Positions 57,610-64,000 of a DNA stretch of 64,000 nt are shown one piece after another. The stretch's first letter is position 1. Each line of letters opens with the position of its first letter. Origin of the DNA: Cordilura impudica (lineage: Eukaryota > Arthropoda > Insecta > Diptera > Scathophagidae); the NCBI GenBank assembly GCA_963682025.1, contig OY821517.1:94547946-94611945 (forward strand), in the 5' to 3' direction. Both the position numbers and the translations under genes were made by a program. The notes below the pieces were generated by a model, which had not been told where the DNA came from, did no database searches, and was given only the letters and a program-made list of their open reading frames with translations.

Positions 57610-57764
57610 ATATATATTTCAATTTATTTTTTTTCTAAGTTACTCGTGTATATATAGTAATTATAAACTAATTATTTGTAAAGCAACCAGTTTATTAATC
57701 ACAGTAACCCTTAAAATATTCAGGACGACGTCCTAATTCTTAAATTTTTCTTTTAACTCATACT

Positions 57765-58078
57765 CTCTGTCTCTCATGGGGCAACCCCCTTATACAATTG
57801 ATGTGAAACTTGGCCCATAGTCCTGCTTTGACTATAGATTAATTTTGGTGTAGTCGTGCACAGTCACGCATAGTCACTGACAGTCACGGAGTGATTTAAA
57901 ACCCATTTCCCCACATCCGATCGATCTGAAACTTGATCGATAGACTTGCTGTGAAAAAGATTAACTCTGACACAGTCATGCACAGTCATGCATTGTCACG
58001 CACACCCATGGAGAGATTAAAACATCACTTCCCCTAATCCGATCGATCCATAGACTTGCTGTGGCCAAAGATTAATTT
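57765..58078 (+). repeat. Dispersed TAGTCACGCA repeat (family A), copy 3
   Basis: Three ~110-bp units with GATCTGAAACTTG, TAGACTTGCTGTG, AGATTAA and CAGTCACGCA. The last runs straight into a 5'-truncated Helentron-like copy. Confidence 0.75.
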
Positions 58079-58772
58079 TATAATCAGAATCAAAATCACT
58101 TTCTGAGTCGACTTAGCGATGTCCGTCCGTATGTGTCTCCATGTAAACCGTGTAATCAAACTACAGATCGCAAATATGAATATATTTTGATGAAATTTGA
58201 TATGTGAGCTTTTCTCGGCCATGGGATGAACGCTGTTGAAATTGGTGAAATTCAGTCCATGGTCTCACCTAGACCTCATACAAATGACCCCTATGAAATC
58301 GACATAAATTACCATAAGATCCTAGTTATCATATAGATCTCAGTCAACTTGGGTTTGTATGTGTTAATTAAGTCCGTTAATCAGTAGTCCAAAAATAATC
58401 CCTACAGGACAATTCTTAATCATAGGCCCCATATAGAGCTGCTTCCCGATCTTCACTTAAATTTATCAAAAAACAAAAATATTGCACAGCTTTTGCTCAA
58501 GTTTGGTTTGTATGTATTTTTTCATAATATAAGTGACTTTGCCAAATATGGTCAGGATCGGTCCATTTTTCGACCTAGTTCCCACATAAATATAGCACCT
58601 TGTATGAACTTTTTCATATCTGCAGCCAAAAAAATTAATAACAGTGGCACTCAAATTTGGTTTATGCTTATTTTCTATATCCAAAAAGCTGATCCGAACA
58701 GATAGGGTCTCTAAACCATGGTCTAGGGTATCGTATATTCGGTCTAGACTGACTATAATTATCTTAATTGTT
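58079..58772 (+). mobile_element. Helentron-like copy, 5'-truncated
   Basis: Starts inside the family at CACTTTCTGAGTCGAC..GATGTCCGTCCG and ends TCGGTCTAGACTGACTATAA then TTATCTTAATTGTT. Confidence 0.88.
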
Positions 58773-58774
58773 AA

Positions 58775-59580
58775 ATCCTATACCACCATGTGGTTTAATG
58801 ACTTTGTGCTGCTGTTTGTAACTACCAAAAATTTTTGACCTAGACCCATCTTCTATTATACCGATCGACTCAGAATCACTTTCTCAGAATCACTTTCTGA
58901 GTCGATTTAGCGATGTCCGTCCGTCCGTCCGTCCGTGCGTGTGTCCATGTAAATCTTGTAATCAAACTACAGTTCGCAAATATGAATGTGTTTTGATGAA
59001 ATTTGGTTTATAAGCTTTTATCGGCCATAAGATGAACGCTATTGAAATTGGTGAAATTCGATCCATGGTCAGACCTAGCCCCCATACAAATGACCGCTAT
59101 GAAATCGACATAAATTGCCATAAGATCCTAGTTATCATATAGATCTCAGTCAAATTGGGTTTGTATGTGTTTATTATAACCGTTAACCTGTAGTCCAAAA
59201 ATAATCCTTATAGGACAATTCTTAATCATAGGCCCCATATAGAGCTGCTTCCCGGTCTTCTCTTAAATCTATCAAAAAAACAAAAATATTGCACAGATGT
59301 TTCTCAAATTTGGTTTGTATATATTTTTTCAAAATATAAGTGACTTTACTAAATATGGTCAGGATCGGTCCACATTTCAGCCTTGTCCCCATATAAATAT
59401 TGCATCCCATATAAACTTTTTCATATCTGCAGCAAAAAAAAAAATAATAACAATGCCACTATAATTTGGTTTATGCTTATTTTCGACATCGATTTAGTTG
59501 GATCGAAGAGATAGGGTCTCTAAACCATGGTATAGGGTATCGTACAATTGGGCAAGACCGACTTAAATTTCTTTCTTCTT
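58775..59580 (+). mobile_element. Helentron-like element, full-length copy
   Basis: ATCCTATACCACCATGTGGT to GGTATAGGGTATCGTACAAT and a degraded hairpin. It has a (CCGT)5 core at 58916-58936 and a local duplication of AGAATCACTTTCT. It is in direct tandem with the previous copy. Confidence 0.88.
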
Positions 59581-60839
59581 TTTTTTTTTTTTTGTTCATT
59601 GCAATTCAGAAGCCACTATATTCAAAACTAACCAAAATGGTGAGAAGCAGGTATTTTCTGTTTGATTCTGAATTAATAAGTTAAATATATATTAGTTTAA
59701 TTCGTCACGTATTTCAAAAACAATTTAGATCAACTGTCTAAATTCTGGTTATTTCAGCCTTTAACTTTTAAAATTTGAACGCTATTATGATCAATTATAT
59801 GGTGAGTGAAGTTTAATAGAATCAAAGGACTAAAATTACTAATTTATGTTTTAAGCAAATAACTTTGTTAGTTAGCTAGCCAGTTTATTGTTCCTTATAC
59901 AAATTCAATTTTGTATTGCAAGTGTTTAAAGAGTATGAATAAAATTCGAACATACGAATGTGACTTCATGTCGTCAGTTGGGTAAAGATATATGTTATAC
60001 AGCTGTATTTAAAATAGTGTTTCATGTTACATAATAATTAAGAATTAAATTGAGAAATAAAGATATTTCTTTAAAGTATTTTTAAGCATCATTGAGAATG
60101 CTGATTAAATCAGTTTCTGTTTGGCAGTCTTATTGTTATGATTACATATTGAGCATATAAGGATAAGCAGCTCACTGGTGGAAAGCAGTCTAGAAATGCA
60201 GTGCTCAAAAATTTATATGATGATTTGTTAGACTGTGTCAATTAACTTCAAAAAACTATTGAACCAAACAATTTAATTTTAAGCAAACAAAATATTTCTA
60301 AAAATATTACATAAATATTTCTACTATTGCTAAATTTACCATTTGTCAATTAGATTTGTTTCAACAATAGTTACAAAAAAAAAAAAAAAAAACGATAAAA
60401 ATATATAATAAAAATTTTATACATCTAAAAATATCCACCTGAATTGCAAACCAATCATGAAATTATTACAATATATTTAGTCTGTATATATAGTAATATT
60501 GATTGAGGATACTTTAAATGTAGGAAATAAATTGAATAAAAAGCACAAGATAAATAAAAGGAACTGCTGTAAAAATGGTAGATACTACTTGCACAGAAAA
60601 TTAATAATATCTAATCTATTTTTTGTGTGATATTTTAAGCTCAAATGCGAAACCACTTACAGAACCAAATATTCAGAATCGGTAAATTATGATGAATATC
60701 ATTGAAAGCCATTTACCAACAAATATTTTAGTCCGATGCGATCAAAATAACGAATTTGGTTTCGATGAACATACATGTACAATAGAGTGACCGCAAAAAA
60801 TCAATGTCGGAATCTTGTTCGACTTAACCCCACAAAACG
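59581..60839. other. AT-rich interval, nothing recognised
   Basis: No coding similarity. The first bases of the next transposon may extend back to about 60785. Confidence 0.5.
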
Positions 60840-61092
60840 AATCCCCTTTCCAGATATTGGGATAAATTTGACGTATTGAGCCATAACTCGAGAACGGTAA
60901 ATAATAAAAATACCCACGATATCACAGAAGATAGCTTATTTTGTTCTTCAAAATTTATGTTATGAACAAAATTGTTGTAACTCTGAGTCAAACCGAGTTA
61001 CGGCAGCCTTTAGCTCCGAAAACGTGACCTGGTGCCACCAGGAGCATACTTCATATATTATGTTATTATGTGATAAATTTTTAATTTTTTTG
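60840..61092. repeat. Left TIR of the 3.2-kb transposon
   Basis: Inverted copy of 63733-63972. It contains the near-palindrome CCTGGTGCCACCAGG. Confidence 0.85.
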
Positions 61093-61231
61093 GTATATTT
61101 TTGAGTTTAAAGTAGACATGTAATAAAAAACACAAGTAATACAGTTAAATTCAAGAACATTTTTAATATTTTTATTATTGTAATATATAAAAATCAGGGA
61201 TATATTCGATAATATTACATAGTTATCCAAT

Positions 61232-63599
61232 TTATTCTAGAGCTTTTGTTAAAGTACTTTTTGAAACGTCGGGATACAATGCTCGGCATTTGATTACAAC
61301 TTGCAGGGCATATTGCTTTTGTTCTTCATCTTTTGCCAGAAGGTCGTTGAAGTCAGTTATTAATTTAATACCACGCTCAGCCATATCATTTACTACTTTT
61401 AATGTTTTGACAATTTTCAATCCTTCTTGGAAGTTATTATTTTGAGGCCAGGTGTTTGGATTTTGTCTAAGAAAATCTATTTTTATATTAAATCGGTCAA
61501 AAAAATTAAACGTTTCTTTGGAAAGTAAATTAATTAATCCTCCATCAACCAACTCTTCTAACTTTTCTTTCCTAACTTTTGGATTTACAACCCTACCGTG
61601 CTCTGATGGTTCATCTGTGCTACTGAGCAATTTATTAGCCATTAATAACTTTTCATCGTCTATAATGGTGGGATCAAAGAACGACAATCCAACTAACTCT
61701 GTATTCAAATACCACAAATGATTCGAAAATTTAGTGAGTGCTATTTCTGCGATTTCGTTGTCACATTCTTTATAGGCTAATAGACTACGCAAAATGTCTA
61801 AATCTTGCTTTGGCACTAGATGAGCTTTTGGAGCATTGAACCAAGCTTTACAGTAAATTTTAACTAGAAAAACAGCAATAGCACTTACAGAACTTTGTTC
61901 TCCTCTAGACATCTTAAATTGACGCCGAAAAATAAATATTTTAAAGCCTTAAACAGCCTTTGCCATCCATCTGGCGTGATGAATGGCGAATGGAGTTCTA
62001 AAACCCACAACATTGCCGTCTAGTGATCCTACAAATACGAAAAGCAACTGCAACAGCTCCTTGTAGTCATCTCTTGGATGGTTCTCAGTTAATTTCTTTT
62101 TGAATTCAGCAGTAACATGTGCAATTAATTCTGGAGATAGCTGCTTTTGTATTAGATTGTCACTAATACCTGTGTCATATTTTTTTTTGTCTAGCTTGGG
62201 CCACGCAAGGAGAAATCTTTTGAAAATGTCTGGATGAGGTCCCGTGGTTGAACCCATTTTTGTGTCGAATACGCCTTTTAACATAATTTCGAAGATATGG
62301 TGACGGCAAGCTAGGTGCAGTAATTCTCTTCCTAACATTTGCTGCAATATGACGCATGCTCCATTAAATCTTCCAGTGTTGGATGCTGTAGTATCAAATC
62401 ACATCGCCTTGACGGTGTTGGGAAGACACCATTGCTGTCGGCATTCATATACGGCAAGTGCTTGATCCTCTCCTGAGCTGTTTTCTGGTACAGGAACTCC
62501 CAGCAGTTGTTCCTTACCGCCGTATGAAATAGCAATAGCTATTCGCTCACATAGCTCATTTTTTAAAACGCCCGGTAAAAGTTTACCGTCCCAATGGACA
62601 ACCACGGCCTCTTTTTCTGCAATGTTTACTTTATCTAAAATATTGTTAGTATACTGTTCTCTGAACATTTTCCTTCTAGTATGTAATAAAGTTTTGGAGA
62701 CTTTGTACTAAAGAGGGTCAAGGTTAAGTGCCTCTAGTGTAGCTATTAAAATTCTCGTGGCATTTCTGTCGGATACCTTACACCGATCTAACAAAATTGA
62801 CAATTTCATGTTTAAAATCTCGTGAACGCCTCTTGCATACGAAACTTTCATCCTTTTTCTATCAGGTGGACGTAGATCTTCTGCAGCTTCTTCCGGGATG
62901 TCCATTGCCTCCAAGTTTTCAAGCTCCTGGTAGATGATGTCCTCTTGAGTGTATTCTTCTTCTCCGAAATTGTACTCATCATCCGTCCCTAAGAAGCATC
63001 AAGAAAATAATAATAATAAATTGGAATAATAATATAAAAAATTCACCAATATCAAAATATTCTTCTTGGATTTGTCGGTTAATTCTTTCAAGTTCCTTTT
63101 GCGCCTTGATTTCTTCAGCTCTAGATAACTTGCGATCTACTCCAGACATGCAACCTGGACGGCCCTTCTGCCTCTGTTTCACGAGAAAAGCCTTATCTAC
63201 TTCCGATTTCATCAGAGTCAAGGCATCTTGTCGAGCAATATCAAAAATATCGTCTAACTTTTCAACAAACTGTTTAAATTTGTTTTTGATCGTTTCCGAT
63301 GTTTTCTTCCTGTCTTTTTGAAGAATTCTCCACTCGACGTGAAGTTTTTCAAGCTTTGTTATTGCATTTTGCTCATCTTTAGCCGGGATTCGAACTTTCT
63401 GCCAAAAAATTAACACCTCTCGTATAGTAAGTTTTGCTGATTCTCTTAGAGTTAATTTTACAGTACGTAAATTATAAAATAAAGCACACAAAACTTGTCG
63501 ATTTGAGGGTAGTTTACAACCTGTGATCTGGTGAATGGGAAAGCCAAAAAGAAATATTTTATCCGTGGACCGGCTTTGTACACCTGATGTGGATGTCAT
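61232..63599 (-). pseudogene. Spliced transposase-like gene, 769 codons, three in-frame stops
   Basis: The start ATG is at 63599. Exon 1 (63599-63047) and exon 2 (62988-61232) join in frame across a 58-bp GT-AG intron (GTGAATTTTT...CTTCTTAG). One reading frame then runs to the end, broken only by TAG (62708-62710), TGA (62399-62401) and TAA (61949-61951), with no frameshift. Blocks in order: LPSNRQVLCALFYNLRTVKL, TIREVLIFWQKVRIPAKDE, QKGRPGCMS (basic), EAVVVHWDGKLLPG (possible first Asp), FDTTASNTGRFNGACVIL (possible second Asp), LLHLACRHHIFEIML, GPHPDIFKRFLLAW, HHARWMAKAV, NHLWYLNTELVGLSFFD and AERGIKLITDFNDLLAKDEE. I know similar unannotated proteins from many invertebrate genomes, which fits a transposase, but cannot name the superfamily. 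Confidence 0.78.
62989..63046 (-). other. 58-bp GT-AG intron in the transposase-like gene
   Basis: Begins GTGAATTTTT and ends TTGATGCTTCTTAG. Removal joins ..EEYFDIG to TDDEYNFGEEEY in the frame that continues through exon 2. Confidence 0.8.
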
Positions 63600-63732
63600 T
63601 TCAGAGTCTAGGTAAATTGATTTCTATATATTTAAATAAAAATAAAATAAAAATTAAATAAATTAATTAAAAATAAAAATAAAATAAAAATAAAAATAAA
63701 ATAAAAATTAAATAAATTAATTAAAATTAAAA

Positions 63733-63972
63733 ATGTATCACATAATAACATAATATATGAAGTATGCTCCTGGTGGCGCCAGGTCACGTTTTCGGAGCTA
63801 AAGGCTGCCGTAACTCGGTTTGACTCAGAGTTACAACAATTTTGTTCATAACATAAATTTTGAAGAACAAAATAAGCTATCTTTTGCGATATCGTGCGTG
63901 TTTTTGTTATTTACCGTTCTCGAGTTATGGCTCAATACGTCAACTTTTTGGCCAAAAAATTCGTTTTTTCAA
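63733..63972. repeat. Right TIR of the 3.2-kb transposon
   Basis: Inverted copy of 60840-61092. An AAAATAAAAATAAA-type low-complexity stretch (63635-63730) lies just inside. Confidence 0.85.
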
Positions 63973-64000
63973 ATTTTGAGCGACGAGCGCCACGTGTTAA

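Larger units (their letters stand above)
60840..64000 (-). mobile_element. DNA transposon with ~240-bp TIRs, unnamed superfamily, right edge cut
   Basis: The segment 60840-61092 is an inverted copy of 63733-63972, sharing TGACGTATTGAGCCATAACT, CGAGAACGGTAAATAA, GTTACGGCAGCCTTTAGCTC and AGGAGCATACTTCATATATT. Outward of ACGAAT (60836 and 63966) the two ends diverge, so the true termini are uncertain and the right one may lie past 64000. One spliced transposase-like gene on the minus strand fills the interior. Confidence 0.82.

Noticed and set aside
61949..62710. Stop-codon readthrough in the 60.8-64 kb gene
   Set aside because: Three different stop codons are involved and no recoding signal is visible; nonsense decay is simpler.
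1..64000. tRNA, rRNA or host protein-coding exons
   Set aside because: I scanned for cloverleaf-like arms, conserved rRNA words and conserved exons and saw none; a software search would be needed to exclude short exons.

Overview
The window is 64 kb of very AT-rich, gene-poor DNA from an animal nuclear genome, most likely a dipteran fly. The evidence is the repeat content: about 20 copies of a short dispersed element with a (GTCC)n/(GTCY)n core and a palindromic 3' end (the mini-me/DINE-1 type of Helentron-associated element known from flies), plus non-autonomous Helitrons, Transib, hAT, Tc1/mariner, Penelope-like and Jockey-like remnants. The genus cannot be determined from the sequence. I see no convincing host gene, no rRNA or tRNA gene and no prokaryotic signal.

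Layout. 0-0.7 kb: edge of a ~157-bp tandem array. 2-2.8 kb: TTAA-flanked MITE. 3.8-4.9 kb: decayed non-LTR reverse transcriptase (minus). 6.2-6.7 kb: TA-flanked MITE. 8.1-12.2 kb: an old tandem repeat split by a 2.8-kb DNA transposon with ~570-600-bp terminal inverted repeats (TIRs) and a frameshifted transposase. 12.3-19.8 kb: dispersed elements and a composite Helitron. 19.8-25.9 kb: three-level nest, with Transib inside Helitron inside a Helentron-like element. 26-34 kb: more Helentron-like copies and a hAT transposase pseudogene. 34.2-36.2 kb: a second, divergent Transib-type transposase pseudogene. 39.9-43.6 kb: Helentron-like copies, a Tc3-like remnant and another composite Helitron. 45.6-48.8 kb: an element with a degenerate repeat core, a TA-flanked mariner and another Helentron-like copy. 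49.4-51.1 kb: foldback-like element built of inverted minisatellites. 51.1-53.8 kb: internally deleted Transib carrying a Penelope-like GIY-YIG fragment and a hammerhead-like motif. 54-59.6 kb: dispersed repeats and two Tc1/mariner fragments. 60.8-64 kb: a DNA transposon with ~240-bp TIRs and a 769-codon transposase-like gene (one 58-bp intron, three in-frame stops); its right end is at or beyond the window edge.

The elements do not form one pathway. They are layers of insertion whose order can be read: the Helentron-like copy at 19.8/25.4 kb is older than the Helitron inside it, which is older than the Transib inside that. The best candidates for new biology are the two DNA transposons whose transposase superfamily I cannot name (8.5-11.3 kb and 60.8-64 kb), the Transib family with RAG-type termini (CACAGTG) and RAG1-like residues, and the inverted-minisatellite element.
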